A stretch of DNA of 64,000 bases from CAYQEC01 sp964416425 (GCA_964416425.1 CAYQEC010000007.1:35464-99463), one strand, 5' to 3'; positions 20,223 to 29,350 are shown, counted from the stretch's first letter. The notes: a model not told the origin generated them from the sequence alone. A program made the numbers and translations.

Positions 20223-20325
20223 GCATCAAACGCTTCTCTGCGGCAGAGTGTCCTGCGACGGCGTCGCGGAGCGAGCACCCCGGTGACGACGGCGGACTCA
20301 AGCCTCGCCCGTGGCGACCCGATGC
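20223..20325 (+). other. Possible structured leader or terminator region
   Basis: The 141-nt interval before the next gene can fold as a branched structure: outer GCATC (20223-20227) with GATGC (20321-20325), and inner perfect hairpins CTCTG/CAGAG (20236-20248), GCGAC/GTCGC (20255-20267) and GGCG/CGCC (20291-20309). It matches no RNA class I know. It could instead be the terminator of the upstream operon. Confidence 0.25.
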
Positions 20326-20355
20326 ACATCTGTCAGCCGATCTGAGGGGACTGTC

Positions 20356-21171
20356 ATGCCCGAGTTCACCGGGAGCCTGCGGCTCGCCGGCGACCCCACC
20401 ATCGCGGTGACCGCCGAGGTGATGATCGACGACGAGCACCTCGTCGTCAGGTCCGGCCCCGCCCAGATCGGCGACTGGGCCCGTCAGGAGATCGAGATCG
20501 ACGCCTCGGCGGAGGGGTTCCGGCTTCGCGCCGACGGTGAGGACCTCATCCTCGACGTGACCGACCCCGAGGGTTTCGCCGCCGCCGTCGGGATCCCCGC
20601 CTTCGAGCCTCACCGGGACGAGCCCGCCGAATCGGGCACGCTCCGGGACGAGCCCGCCGAATCGGGCCCCCGCCGGATCAAGCCCGCCGCCGGCCGCCGG
20701 GGTCGGCGGCCGTTCCCGACCGCGGACTCCCTGTCGAGTCGCTTCGACGATCTACGGCAGCGTTCGGCCGCCGGCTACCGCGACGACACCACGCTGCGTC
20801 CGATCCTGGTGTGGCCGCTGCTCGGCTCCGCCATGCTTCTCGGCGTCGGCGCCCTGCTCGGGTGGGGGCCGTTCCACCTCATCGGTGACTCCACCTTCCC
20901 GCTCGCCCGGGTGGTGGGGGGCGTCGCCGCGGTGGCGGCCGTCATCGGCGTCTACCTCGCCTCGCGCCACCACCAGCGATCCGGCGGGGTCCCCGTGATC
21001 GTGGCCGCCGCAGTTCTCTCGCTGCTCGTGCTCTACGCCTTCGCCAACGAAGCCGGGCTCCACATCGGCTTCCTGCTGTCCTTCATCGGGGTCCTCGGCC
21101 TCGGCGCCCTCGGCGGCATCGCCATGACGGATTGGGGCACCACCCCGCGCCACAGCGACGACGACGACTGA
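20356..21171 (+). CDS. Membrane protein with N-terminal beta-rich domain
   Basis: 271 residues, function unknown. Residues 1-85 form a cytosolic-looking beta-rich domain (FTGSLRLAGDPTIAVTAEVMIDDEHLVVRSG). Residues 88-105 contain a short direct repeat, two copies of RDEPAESG. About 155-265 contains four hydrophobic helices. The ATG at 20356 follows GAGGGGACTGTC. It is convergent with the CCA-adding enzyme gene, 14 nt away. Confidence 0.6.
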   Translation: MPEFTGSLRLAGDPTIAVTAEVMIDDEHLVVRSGPAQIGDWARQEIEIDASAEGFRLRADGEDLILDVTDPEGFAAAVGIPAFEPHRDEPAESGTLRDEPAESGPRRIKPAAGRRGRRPFPTADSLSSRFDDLRQRSAAGYRDDTTLRPILVWPLLGSAMLLGVGALLGWGPFHLIGDSTFPLARVVGGVAAVAAVIGVYLASRHHQRSGGVPVIVAAAVLSLLVLYAFANEAGLHIGFLLSFIGVLGLGALGGIAMTDWGTTPRHSDDDD

Positions 21172-21185
21172 GGAGCCGGTCCGCG

Positions 21186-22595
21186 CTACCCGGCGCCGCC
21201 GCCGGCGCCGCGCTGCGACCACCAGTCGTCGACGAGATGGAAGGCCTCCTCCTCCGAATACGGCCCCTCCTCGATGCGGCGCTCGTAGAGCATCCCCATC
21301 ACTTCCCCCACCAGCGGCCCGGGCCCGATCCCGAGGTGCTCCATGACCTGATGGCCGTCGATCGGCGGCCGCATCGCCTCCAGCTCCTCGCGGGTGCGTA
21401 GCTCGTCGATACGCTCCTCCAACTCGTCGATGCGGCGCCCGATGGCCCGGGCCCGTTTGGCATTGCGGGTGGTGACGTCGCAGCGCACCAGCTCGTTGAG
21501 GAGGGGAAGCAGAGCGCCCGCGTCGCGCACGTAGCGCCGCACCGCCGAGTCGGTCCACCCCATCTTGTAGGTGTGGGGGCGCATGTGTAGGAACACGAGC
21601 TGCGAGACGTCGGCGATCCGCTGCTTGGGGTAGCGCAGGGCGCGCATCCGCTCCCGCGCCATGCGGGCCCCCACCACCTCGTGGTGATGGAACGAGACCC
21701 CGGAGCCGTCCACCAGCCGCGTCTCCGGCTTGCCGGTGTCGTGGAACAGGGCGGCGAGGCGCAGGTCGAGGAGGGGCGAGGTCTTCTCCACCACCGCGAT
21801 CGTGTGCGCCAGGACATCCTTGTGGCGGTGCACCGGATCCTGGGCCACCGCCAGCTCCGGCAGCTCGGGAAGGAACTCGGCGGCGAGACCGGTGTCGACT
21901 AGCCCCCACAGGGCCGGGCCGACGTGGCCGCCCACCAGCAGCTTGTCGAACTCACCCCGGATCCGCTCGGCGGAGACGATGGAGAGACGGCCCCGCATCG
22001 CCCGCACCGAATCGATCGCGGCCCGGTCCGGGGCGAAGCCGAGGGTGGAAACGAAGCGGAAGAGTCGCAGCATGCGCAGCGGATCGTCCCCGAAGGAGAC
22101 TTCCGGCTCGAGCGGGGTGCGCAGCACCCGCGCCGCCAGATCCGCCAGGCCCTCGAACGGATCGAGCATCTCGGGCGTGACGGCGTCGTCGGCCGGGACC
22201 TTGATGGCGAGGGCGTTGATGGTGAAGTCGCGCCGGGAGAGGTCGGTCTCGAGGTCGTCGGCGAACTCGACCCGGGGCTTTCGGCTCTCCTCCCGGTACA
22301 GGTCGCTGCGGAACGTCGTGATCTCGTGCACCGCGCCGCGGTGCACCGCGCCGACGGTGCCGTACTCCTCCCCGAGCAGGTAGAGGTCGTCGGCCCACTC
22401 CGCCACGATGCTCCGGATCTCAGGGGGGAGGGCGTCGGTGGCGTAGTCGAGATCCTCGATGTCACGACCGAGGAGGGCGTCACGGACGCTGCCTCCGACC
22501 AGGTAGAGGGACTTCCCGGCGGCGGCGAAGCGCTGCGCCAGCTCGCGGGCAGGGGCACCCGCGGCGAAGAGCGGCTCCAGCCGAGGTGGGATCAT
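21186..22595 (-). CDS. cca: CCA tRNA nucleotidyltransferase with HD domain
   Basis: 469 residues. Adds or repairs the 3' CCA of tRNAs. Class II polymerase-beta fold: YLVGGSVRDALLGRDIEDLDYAT holds the GG and DxD catalytic motifs, followed by RRDFTINALA and FGDDPLRMLRLFRF. A C-terminal HD phosphohydrolase domain (LAALFHDTGKP) is fused, as in actinobacterial PcnA. I use the ATG at 22593-22595 (MIPPRLEP); a GTG 21 nt upstream is possible. Its location near the sigM-trx block matches mycobacterial pcnA. Confidence 0.93.
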   Translation of the reverse strand: MIPPRLEPLFAAGAPARELAQRFAAAGKSLYLVGGSVRDALLGRDIEDLDYATDALPPEIRSIVAEWADDLYLLGEEYGTVGAVHRGAVHEITTFRSDLYREESRKPRVEFADDLETDLSRRDFTINALAIKVPADDAVTPEMLDPFEGLADLAARVLRTPLEPEVSFGDDPLRMLRLFRFVSTLGFAPDRAAIDSVRAMRGRLSIVSAERIRGEFDKLLVGGHVGPALWGLVDTGLAAEFLPELPELAVAQDPVHRHKDVLAHTIAVVEKTSPLLDLRLAALFHDTGKPETRLVDGSGVSFHHHEVVGARMARERMRALRYPKQRIADVSQLVFLHMRPHTYKMGWTDSAVRRYVRDAGALLPLLNELVRCDVTTRNAKRARAIGRRIDELEERIDELRTREELEAMRPPIDGHQVMEHLGIGPGPLVGEVMGMLYERRIEEGPYSEEEAFHLVDDWWSQRGAGGGAG

Positions 22596-22661
22596 GGTCA
22601 GGAGGTTACCCGGCACGGCGCCCCGGCTCGTGTCGCGGGCCGGGCCGACGCCGCGACCGGC

Positions 22662-23297
22662 TCAGCCCTCGTGGCGCCACCGCCCGGCGAGAGCGTCGGC
22701 ATACTCGTTCCAGCGGTGTCCCGCATGGGCCGCGATCCATTCCAGTCGCAGCTCGGGGCGGCCGCGGTACACCGTGAAGGACCGCTTGACGAGGTCGAGG
22801 TTCTCCACCGGACCGGATTTCCGCTTCCACCCCCGCCGCTCCCACCCGGGCGCCCATTCGGTGACGGTGCGCACCGCGAGACGGGAGTCGGAGTAGACCG
22901 TGGCCGGCGTTCCCGGCGGCACCAGCGCCGCCGCCTCGATGAGGGCCGTCAGCTCCATCCGGTTGTTGGTGGTGTCCGCCTCGTGCCCGTGCCGTTCGGC
23001 GACGATCTCGCCTTCGACGACATACACCGCTCCCCAGCCGCCCGGGCCCGGATTGGGGACGGCGCTGCCGTCGGTGAACACTCCGCTGTCGGGACCGCCC
23101 TGGTAGGTGGCGAGCACCTCCACGGTCGTGGCCTGCTCGCCCCGACGCCGGCGCCGTGCGCCCGCTGCCTGCCCGCCCGGGGCGCCCTGGTCACGGCAGG
23201 CGCGACACCGCGCCGGGGTCCAACCCGGGTAGCGGGCGAGCACCTGATCGGAGAGGGTGAAGGTCGCGCCGCATTGGCGGCAGGTGAACTCGGGCAT
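22662..23297 (-). CDS. Ribonuclease HI with N-terminal zinc ribbon
   Basis: 211 residues. Residues 1-35 form a C4 zinc ribbon (CRQCGAT ... CRACR). Residues about 60-211 are RNase HI, which cuts the RNA strand of RNA-DNA hybrids. Catalytic acidic residues are visible in VFTDGSAVPNPGPGGWGA (D), NRMELTALIEA (E), VYSDSRL (D) and HRWNEYADALA (D). The ribbon replaces the hybrid-binding domain found in some RNases H and may aid nucleic acid binding (inference). Two genes away from cca on the same strand. Confidence 0.9.
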   Translation of the reverse strand: MPEFTCRQCGATFTLSDQVLARYPGWTPARCRACRDQGAPGGQAAGARRRRRGEQATTVEVLATYQGGPDSGVFTDGSAVPNPGPGGWGAVYVVEGEIVAERHGHEADTTNNRMELTALIEAAALVPPGTPATVYSDSRLAVRTVTEWAPGWERRGWKRKSGPVENLDLVKRSFTVYRGRPELRLEWIAAHAGHRWNEYADALAGRWRHEG

Positions 23298-23421
23298 CAG
23301 GCGGCAGCGTAGCCCAGGTTCGAGGTGGGGAGCTCCAGGACGCTGGACCTGGGAACCGGTCCACCCTGCCAATAGGCTTCATCCGGGTCCCAGGTCCAGT
23401 GCCTGGTTGTCGGGACGCCAG

Positions 23422-24513
23422 CTACGCTGAACGGAGTCCCAAACTCTGTGCGGCCAGTCGAAAATCGGTGGGGTGCGAGGAGTGGGCGAGGGCGTCCTGG
23501 AACGACACCGTGCCTGCCGAGAAGAGGTGCAGCAGCGCCTGGTCGAAGGTCTGCATCCCGTAGTACTCCCCGTCCGCCATCACCTCCTCCAGGGTGTGGG
23601 TGCGGGCCGGGTCGGCGATCCGCTCGAACACCCGCTCGGTGTTGATCAGCAACTCGACGGCCGGCACCCGCCCGTTGCCGTCGGCCCGGGGAACGAGCCG
23701 CTGGCTGATCACGCCGGTGAGGGTGGAGGCGAGCATGAGCCGGATCTGGTGTTGCTGGTGCGGCGGGAAGTAATCCACGATGCGATTCACCGTCTCGGTG
23801 GCGTCGTTGGTGTGGAGGGTCGACAGCACCAGATGGCCGGTCTCGGCGGCACGGAGGGCCGCCTCCACTGTCTCGTTGTCCCGCATCTCGCCGATGAAGA
23901 TCACGTCGGGGTCCTGGCGCAGTACTCGGCGGAGCCCCTCGGAGAAGGACTCGGTGTCGACTCCGACCTCGCGCTGGCTCACGATCGACAGCTTGTCGGC
24001 GTGGAGGATCTCGATCGGGTCCTCGAGGGTGATGATGTTGGCGCGCCGGTTCGAGTTGATGCGGTCGATCATGGCGCCGAGGGTGGTGCTCTTCCCCGAT
24101 CCCGTCGGTCCCGTAACGAGCGCGAGTCCTCGTTGATCGTTACAGAGGCGTTCGACCGCCTCGGGGAGCCCCAGCTCGGTGATCTCCTGGCTGGCCGGGC
24201 TCACCGCTCGCACCACGATGTTGATCGAGCCGCGCTGCCGGTAGATGTTCACCCGGTACCGGCCCAGACTGGCGAGGCCGAAGGCGAAATCCGCCTCGTT
24301 GTGGCGTTTGAACTCGTCCTTGGCCCGCTCGGGGAGCAGTTGCTCGGCCCATGTCTCGGTGTTCTGCGGGGTCACAGTCGCCAGATCGGAGAGGTGGAGC
24401 GACCCGTCGATTCGGTACGCCGGAGGGGAGCCGACCTTGAGATGGAGATCAGACCCACGCACCTCATTCAGCTTCGTGAGCAGCTCTTCGAGAGTTGGCA
24501 GGGGTGTGGACAC
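23422..24513 (-). CDS. PilT-like type IV pilus retraction ATPase
   Basis: 363 residues, standard PilT length. N-terminal PAS-like domain (about 1-100), then a RecA-like ATPase with Walker A GPTGSGKSTT (about 135), the acidic Asp box TLEDPIEIL, Walker B IFIGEMRDNET and the His box STLHTND. The PilT-type AIRNLIRE retraction helix near the C-terminus is not recognisable (the sequence there reads AFSAGTVSFQDAL...). GTG start follows GGGAGGAAACC. No pilin, PilB or PilC gene lies nearby, so the rest of the machine must be elsewhere. Confidence 0.88.
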   Translation of the reverse strand: MSTPLPTLEELLTKLNEVRGSDLHLKVGSPPAYRIDGSLHLSDLATVTPQNTETWAEQLLPERAKDEFKRHNEADFAFGLASLGRYRVNIYRQRGSINIVVRAVSPASQEITELGLPEAVERLCNDQRGLALVTGPTGSGKSTTLGAMIDRINSNRRANIITLEDPIEILHADKLSIVSQREVGVDTESFSEGLRRVLRQDPDVIFIGEMRDNETVEAALRAAETGHLVLSTLHTNDATETVNRIVDYFPPHQQHQIRLMLASTLTGVISQRLVPRADGNGRVPAVELLINTERVFERIADPARTHTLEEVMADGEYYGMQTFDQALLHLFSAGTVSFQDALAHSSHPTDFRLAAQSLGLRSA

Positions 24514-24589
24514 GGTTTCCTCCCGAGATGACCGACAACTGAGGCCGCCACTTAGAGTGTCGCCCTGTACTACGCGAAGTGGTATCGGT

Positions 24590-25612
24590 TCACTGCGGCA
24601 GGTCCTTGAGGTCCCAGAATGGAACCATTGCCCATGCCACAGTCCGGGCCATGTCCCAGCCCGATCCGGTGCCCGGGATCGGGCTCTCCAGCTCCGGAGG
24701 ATCGGCGAACCCGTCGAGCGTCGCCGCCACCGATGACGTCAGGGCCGCCAGGTCGTATCCCCCCTCCAGGAACATGATCGTGCGGGCGGCGGGAACCCGG
24801 CCACGGAGGCCTCCCGCCATGAAGGCGTAGTCCGCCTCGTCGAGCTTGATCTCCGCCAGCGGGTCGTTGCGGTGCCCGTCGTAGCCTGCCGACACCAGGA
24901 TCCAGTCGGGCTGGAACTGGTCCAGGATGGGGATGATCACGTTGACGAACGCCCAGCGGTAGGGCCCGCCGTCGCACCCCGGCGGCCAGGCGAAGTTGAC
25001 CGTTCGCCCTTGGGCCGGCTCCTCCCCCACCTCCTCGACCCATCCGGTCCCCGGGTACGCCGGGAACTCGTGGAGTGAGATGTAGAGCACCGCCGGATCA
25101 CGGAGAAACGTCTGCTGGGTACCGTTGCCGTGGTGAACGTCCCAGTCGACGATCGCCACCTTCTCCCCCCGCAGGGCCAGGCCCCGGGCCGTGATCGCGA
25201 TGTTGTTGAAGATACAGAAGCCCATCGCCCGCCGCGCCAGGGCGTGGTGTCCCGGAGGGCGCATCGCCACGAACCCGACATCGGCGCCGCCCTGCCGCAA
25301 CGTCTCGACCGCGGCGCCGCCGGCCCCGGCGGCGCGCACCGCCGCCTCCCAGCTCCCCCGACTGGCGACGGTGTCGACGTCGAGCATCCCCCCGCCGGCG
25401 AGGCAGAAGTCGTGGATCTCGTTGATGTAGGCACGCTCGTGGACCAGCCCGATGGCTGCGAACTCCGCTTCCGGCGCCTCCACCTCCACCACTTCGAGGC
25501 TCGAGCCGTGCACACCCGCGATCACGGCAGGGATGCGCGCCGGCCGCTCGGGATGACCGAACCCGGTGTCGTGCTCGAGGGCACTCTGGTGCGTCACCAA
25601 CGCAACGCGCAT
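24590..25612 (-). CDS. Histone-deacetylase-family (AcuC-like) deacetylase
   Basis: 340 residues. Zinc-dependent amidohydrolase of the arginase/deacetylase fold. Motifs: HPERPARI; MRPPGHHA (active-site His pair); DWDVHHGNGTQQ (zinc ligands Asp, His); SAGYDGHRNDPLA (third zinc ligand Asp); FLEGGYDL (catalytic Tyr region). Substrates in bacteria include acetyl-lysine proteins, acetylpolyamines and small amides; not resolved here. Divergent from a GNAT gene 90 nt away, an arrangement that could pair acetylation with deacetylation, but this is only suggestive. Confidence 0.9.
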   Translation of the reverse strand: MRVALVTHQSALEHDTGFGHPERPARIPAVIAGVHGSSLEVVEVEAPEAEFAAIGLVHERAYINEIHDFCLAGGGMLDVDTVASRGSWEAAVRAAGAGGAAVETLRQGGADVGFVAMRPPGHHALARRAMGFCIFNNIAITARGLALRGEKVAIVDWDVHHGNGTQQTFLRDPAVLYISLHEFPAYPGTGWVEEVGEEPAQGRTVNFAWPPGCDGGPYRWAFVNVIIPILDQFQPDWILVSAGYDGHRNDPLAEIKLDEADYAFMAGGLRGRVPAARTIMFLEGGYDLAALTSSVAATLDGFADPPELESPIPGTGSGWDMARTVAWAMVPFWDLKDLPQ

Positions 25613-25702
25613 GGCTCCATCATCCCACGTCGATTTTGGTGCTCGGGAGCAACGGTAACGTATGCCGCGCCACTCGACCGTCACCCTGCCAGGAAGTCTC
25701 GA

Positions 25703-26440
25703 ATGGCGCTTGCAGAAACACCCGTCAAGGTGAGCCACCGAGGCCAATGGCCCGGACCGATCACGGTCCGTCGCGGCTGGGCACGGGCCGAGGCACGCCC
25801 CTGGAACGACACCCAGCCCGACGCCACGATCCGGCTGGTGCGGGGTGGTGCCCCCTTCCTGGAGGCTGCCACCGAGCTCCTCCATCAGCTCGGCGCCCCC
25901 GCGGCGCTCTCGCCGCCCCTCCCCGCCAGCGCCCGCCGCATGTGGCGCAGCGCCGGGTACGTGACCTTCATGGACCTCGCCCTCATGCGGCTCTCCCTCG
26001 ACCGGCACGCCCCCGCCCCCGACCACCTCGTCGTGGAAGCCAACGACACTCCCTTGGAGCTCCTGCTCGCCATCGACGTCGCCGCCTTCTCCCCGTTCTG
26101 GCGTTTCGACGCCCTCGGGCTCCAGGAGGCGATCGAGGCCACCACCCGTTCGACCGTACTCATCATCCGGGACCGGGACGGCCTCCCCGCCGGCTTCGCC
26201 ATCGTCGGATTCGGCACCGCGGTCTCCTACCTGCAACGGGTGGCCGTCGCCCCCGAGTGGCAGGGCAAGGGAATGGGCCGCTCCCTGGTGCGGGTCGCCG
26301 CCCGTAAGGCCCGGGACGCCGGCGCCCGCGTCATGCTCCTCAACACCCAGTACGACAACGAGGGCGCCATCGCCCTCTACGAATCCGAGGGCTTCGAGCT
26401 CCTGCCCGAGCCGCTCGCCCTGCTCCGCAACGTTCCCTGA
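25703..26440 (+). CDS. GNAT-family acetyltransferase with N-terminal extension
   Basis: 245 residues. The N-terminal half (1-110) is a degenerate GNAT-like domain without a visible CoA loop. The C-terminal half (110-245) is a full GNAT domain: LQRVAVAPEWQGKGMGRSLVRVAARKA carries the Q/R-x-x-G-x-G loop, and LNTQYDNEGAIALYESEGFELL is the closing motif. RimI-like or small-molecule substrate is possible. ATG at 25703; no strong ribosome site. Divergent from the HDAC-family gene. Confidence 0.83.
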   Translation: MALAETPVKVSHRGQWPGPITVRRGWARAEARPWNDTQPDATIRLVRGGAPFLEAATELLHQLGAPAALSPPLPASARRMWRSAGYVTFMDLALMRLSLDRHAPAPDHLVVEANDTPLELLLAIDVAAFSPFWRFDALGLQEAIEATTRSTVLIIRDRDGLPAGFAIVGFGTAVSYLQRVAVAPEWQGKGMGRSLVRVAARKARDAGARVMLLNTQYDNEGAIALYESEGFELLPEPLALLRNVP

Positions 26441-26543
26441 GCACCGCCTCGTCCCGATGCTCCGTTAGGCTCGCGGCAGGCGGCGCGGCGGGGGACCGAT
26501 CCCCGTCGGGCGTCCGCCACCCATCCCATCGGCCGGAGGAACG

Positions 26544-27848
26544 ATGGCTCCACAGCTCCCCGACCGCTACCAGACCCAGGTGTGGCTGGGGCGCGACGGC
26601 GACGTCGAGGAATGGCTCGCCACCGACGGGACACTCGACCGGCCGGTCCTGCTGCGGGTCCTGAACGCGGCGGCCCCCGACCGCCGGGTCGAGGAGTTCG
26701 TGGCGTCGATCCGGGTCGCCGCCGGCGTCCAGCATCTTCACCTCGCCGGGGTATACGCCGTGGCGAAGTCCCCTGGGGGTGGCGCCTACTCGGCGCTCGA
26801 GTGGAACGGGGGCGTCTCGGTGGCGGACCGCCTGCGGGCGTCGGAGACGCTGCCCGTCTCGGAGTTCCTCCCCAACGCCGCCGGGCTCGCCGACGGGCTC
26901 GCCGCCCTCCATGCCGCCGGGGCCACTCACGGGGCGATCGACTCGGGCGCCATCCTCTTCTCCGCCGCCCACCCCGCCAAGCTCGGGGCTTTCGGGCGAC
27001 CCCGCCGCTCGCTGGCCCCGGGCGACGACACGGCCTCGCTGGCACGGGCGTTGCGGCTCGCACTCACGGGGTCCGACCAGCAGGGCCTCAACCCGTCCCA
27101 GGTGGTCGAAGGGCTCCCGGCGTCGGTCGACCGGGCCCTCTCCGACGCCGAGGCGGACATCCTCGATGCCGCCGGGCTGGCGGCTGCCCTGCGAGCGACT
27201 CCCTACGTGCCGCCTCCCGAGCCCCGAGGCGGCTGGTCGTGGCGCTGGCTGGTGCCGGCGACTGTGCTGTTGCTGTCGGCGGCGCTGATCGCCGCCGCCG
27301 GTCTCGCCATCGACGTCGACCCCGACTCCCCGTTCCTGTTCCCCGCCACCCCCCCGGCGGCCACGACGACCACCACGGCGGCATCCGGCACCACGACGAC
27401 CCAGCCTGGCACGATCCCGGCCGGATCGCTCGGGGCGTCGGCGTCCGTCTACGACCCGTTCGGGGACCGGACGGAACGGGACTCCGAGGTGCCGAACGTG
27501 CTCGACGGCGACCTCGAGACCTCGTGGCGCACCGAGCGCTACTTCGACCCGCTGGCCCGGCTCAACAAGCCCGGGGTGGGACTCGTCTTCACCGTCGACG
27601 GGGACCCCGCATCGGTCGAACTCCACCTCTCGACGGGCACCCGTTTCACGGTGGCGTGGGCCGATCAGGTCCCGGGCGACTTCGACGCCTGGGAGGAGGT
27701 CGGTTCGGGAACCGCCCTCGGCGGCCCCGTCCAGCTCCAGCTCCCCTCCCGCCAAGACGGGGTGTGGCTGCTGTGGCTCACCGACCTCCCGGAACAAGGC
27801 GACGGCGAGTACTTCGCCCAGGTCTCCGAGGTGGTGTTCCATTCGTGA
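26544..27848 (+). CDS. Pseudokinase - transmembrane - discoidin-like protein (MurJ C-terminal region homologue)
   Basis: 434 residues. A cytosolic protein-kinase-like domain (about 10-215), one transmembrane helix (about 236-258), a Thr-rich extracellular linker, and a beta-rich discoidin/NPCBM-like domain (about 290-434). The kinase lacks catalytic residues: the VAIK Lys region reads VLLRVLN, the HRD loop reads THGAIDSGAILF, and DFG reads GAFG. In mycobacterial MurJ the same layout is fused to the lipid II flippase. Here it stands alone, at the syntenic place just before the sigM-like gene. It may bind a FHA protein to regulate peptidoglycan export; that is inference. Good start: GGAGGAACG then ATG. 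Confidence 0.8.
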   Translation: MAPQLPDRYQTQVWLGRDGDVEEWLATDGTLDRPVLLRVLNAAAPDRRVEEFVASIRVAAGVQHLHLAGVYAVAKSPGGGAYSALEWNGGVSVADRLRASETLPVSEFLPNAAGLADGLAALHAAGATHGAIDSGAILFSAAHPAKLGAFGRPRRSLAPGDDTASLARALRLALTGSDQQGLNPSQVVEGLPASVDRALSDAEADILDAAGLAAALRATPYVPPPEPRGGWSWRWLVPATVLLLSAALIAAAGLAIDVDPDSPFLFPATPPAATTTTTAASGTTTTQPGTIPAGSLGASASVYDPFGDRTERDSEVPNVLDGDLETSWRTERYFDPLARLNKPGVGLVFTVDGDPASVELHLSTGTRFTVAWADQVPGDFDAWEEVGSGTALGGPVQLQLPSRQDGVWLLWLTDLPEQGDGEYFAQVSEVVFHS

Positions 27849-27882
27849 CAGACACCCGGCACCCGACCACAATCGAGCTGCG

Positions 27883-28455
27883 ATGACCCATCGGGCCGCT
27901 GCCGACATCGACCTGATCAAACGCTACCTCGGCGGAGACGTGGGCGCCTTCGATGAGCTGATGCGCGCCCACGAGGACCGTGTCTTCGGCATCTGCCTCC
28001 GCATGCTGCGCGACCGGGACCAGGCCCTCGATGCCACCCAGGAGACCTTCCTCACGGTGTTCCGCAAGGTCGACCGCTACCAGGCCCAGGCAGCCTTCAG
28101 CACCTGGCTGTACCGGGTGGCGGTCAATGCCTGCTACGACCACCTGCGGCGGAGCCGGCGCCGCCAGGCCGATCCCCTGCCCGAGAACCTCGACCCGGTC
28201 GACGTCTCCAGCGACGACCAGTTCACCGCCGTCGAGCTGCGTCCCGACATCGAGGTGGCGCTGCAGGCGGTGGCGGCCGAGTTCCGGGCCGCGGTGGTCC
28301 TCGTCGATCTCGAGGGCCTCGCCCTGGAGACGGCGGCCGAGCTGCTCGGCGTCCCGGTTGGCACGGTGAAGTCGCGCGTCTTCCGCGGCAGGCGCCAGCT
28401 GGCGGAGCGCCTCGGGAACCTGCGCGCCGTCCCCGAGCATCCAAAGGACGAATGA
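27883..28455 (+). CDS. sigM: ECF RNA polymerase sigma factor, SigM-like
   Basis: 190 residues. Region 2 (about 18-85) includes AHEDRVFGICLRMLRDRDQALDATQETFLTVFRKVDRYQ and FSTWLYRVAVNACYDHLRRSRRR. Region 4 (about 125-178) has FRAAVVLVDLEGLALETAAELLGVPVGTVKSRVFRGRRQL. Called SigM because it precedes an anti-sigma gene, trxB, trxA and a cwlM-like gene as in mycobacteria. It likely responds to envelope or redox stress; the signal is unknown. 34 nt after the pseudokinase gene; its stop overlaps the anti-sigma start by ATGA. Confidence 0.92.
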   Translation: MTHRAAADIDLIKRYLGGDVGAFDELMRAHEDRVFGICLRMLRDRDQALDATQETFLTVFRKVDRYQAQAAFSTWLYRVAVNACYDHLRRSRRRQADPLPENLDPVDVSSDDQFTAVELRPDIEVALQAVAAEFRAAVVLVDLEGLALETAAELLGVPVGTVKSRVFRGRRQLAERLGNLRAVPEHPKDE

Positions 28456-29306
28456 CGATGCACGAGAACGACCCCGATACGATCCTCGCCCTCCTCGACG
28501 GGTCCCTGGAGGCGTCCCGCGCCCGTGCCGTCGAAGCCCACATGGCGGAGTGCGAGGCGTGCTCGACCGAGTTAGGGACCCAGCGGATCGCCCTCGAAGC
28601 CCTCCAAGGCGCGCCACGGGCCTACCTCACCGCCGCCGAGTCCGCCGACCTCCACCAGACTCTGCATCGCCGGCTCGGCCTCGCCCCGTCCCCGGCGCCC
28701 CGTGCGGCGGGGAGCCGCCGCCCGTCCCGCCTCACCGTGCTCGTAGGCGCCGCCGTGGTGCTGATCGGGGTCCTCGCCGTCGCTCCCCGCCTCTCCTTCT
28801 TCGGGTCCGACGAGGCCGACAGTGTGGCACTCGCGTCGAGGGACCAGGCCCAGGACGAGACCATGCAACCCCAGGCCGTCGCCGGGGAGAACGACGCGGC
28901 CGACGCCACCACCATCGCTGCCGCCGGCCTCGGCGACGGAGCCTCTCCCGAGCAGCCCACCCGCAGCAACCTGTATGCCGCGAATGCGCCCGACCTCGAC
29001 GTGATACGGGAGGCGGTGATCGCGGCCGGGGGAGATTCGACCAAGGTCACCAGGGAGTTCGAAGACGACGGGGCGCCCCCACCGATCCTGGGGGAGGCTC
29101 CCGCCGAGGCATACGATCGCCCCGACACCTGCGTCGACGCCGGCCTCGCCGAGCTCCCCGACACCGTCGACGCCTTCGTCGTCACCGGCGCCGTCACAAG
29201 CGAAGGGGAGATCGTGGTGGTCGCCTACGTACCCGCCGACGTCAACGACACCGTGGTCCTGAGCCACCTCGTGCCGTCGTGCACGGTCGTCGACCGCTCC
29301 CCCTGA
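28452..29306 (+). CDS. Anti-sigma factor, zinc-finger type with transmembrane helix
   Basis: 284 residues. N-terminal ZAS domain with H-x3-C-x2-C in EAHMAECEACSTEL (about 31-44), one transmembrane helix (about 95-117, LTVLVGAAVVLIGVLAVAPRL), and an extracytoplasmic domain that would sense the signal. The outer domain ends in a small beta-rich piece with two Cys residues (DTCVDAG and PSCTVVD) that may form a disulfide. Start ATG overlaps the sigma stop, giving the usual 1:1 coupling. Confidence 0.88.
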   Translation: MTMHENDPDTILALLDGSLEASRARAVEAHMAECEACSTELGTQRIALEALQGAPRAYLTAAESADLHQTLHRRLGLAPSPAPRAAGSRRPSRLTVLVGAAVVLIGVLAVAPRLSFFGSDEADSVALASRDQAQDETMQPQAVAGENDAADATTIAAAGLGDGASPEQPTRSNLYAANAPDLDVIREAVIAAGGDSTKVTREFEDDGAPPPILGEAPAEAYDRPDTCVDAGLAELPDTVDAFVVTGAVTSEGEIVVVAYVPADVNDTVVLSHLVPSCTVVDRSP

Positions 29307-29350
29307 AGCGGTCTGGGGGGTGAGGGCGCCGGGAGACTAACCTCGGGCCC

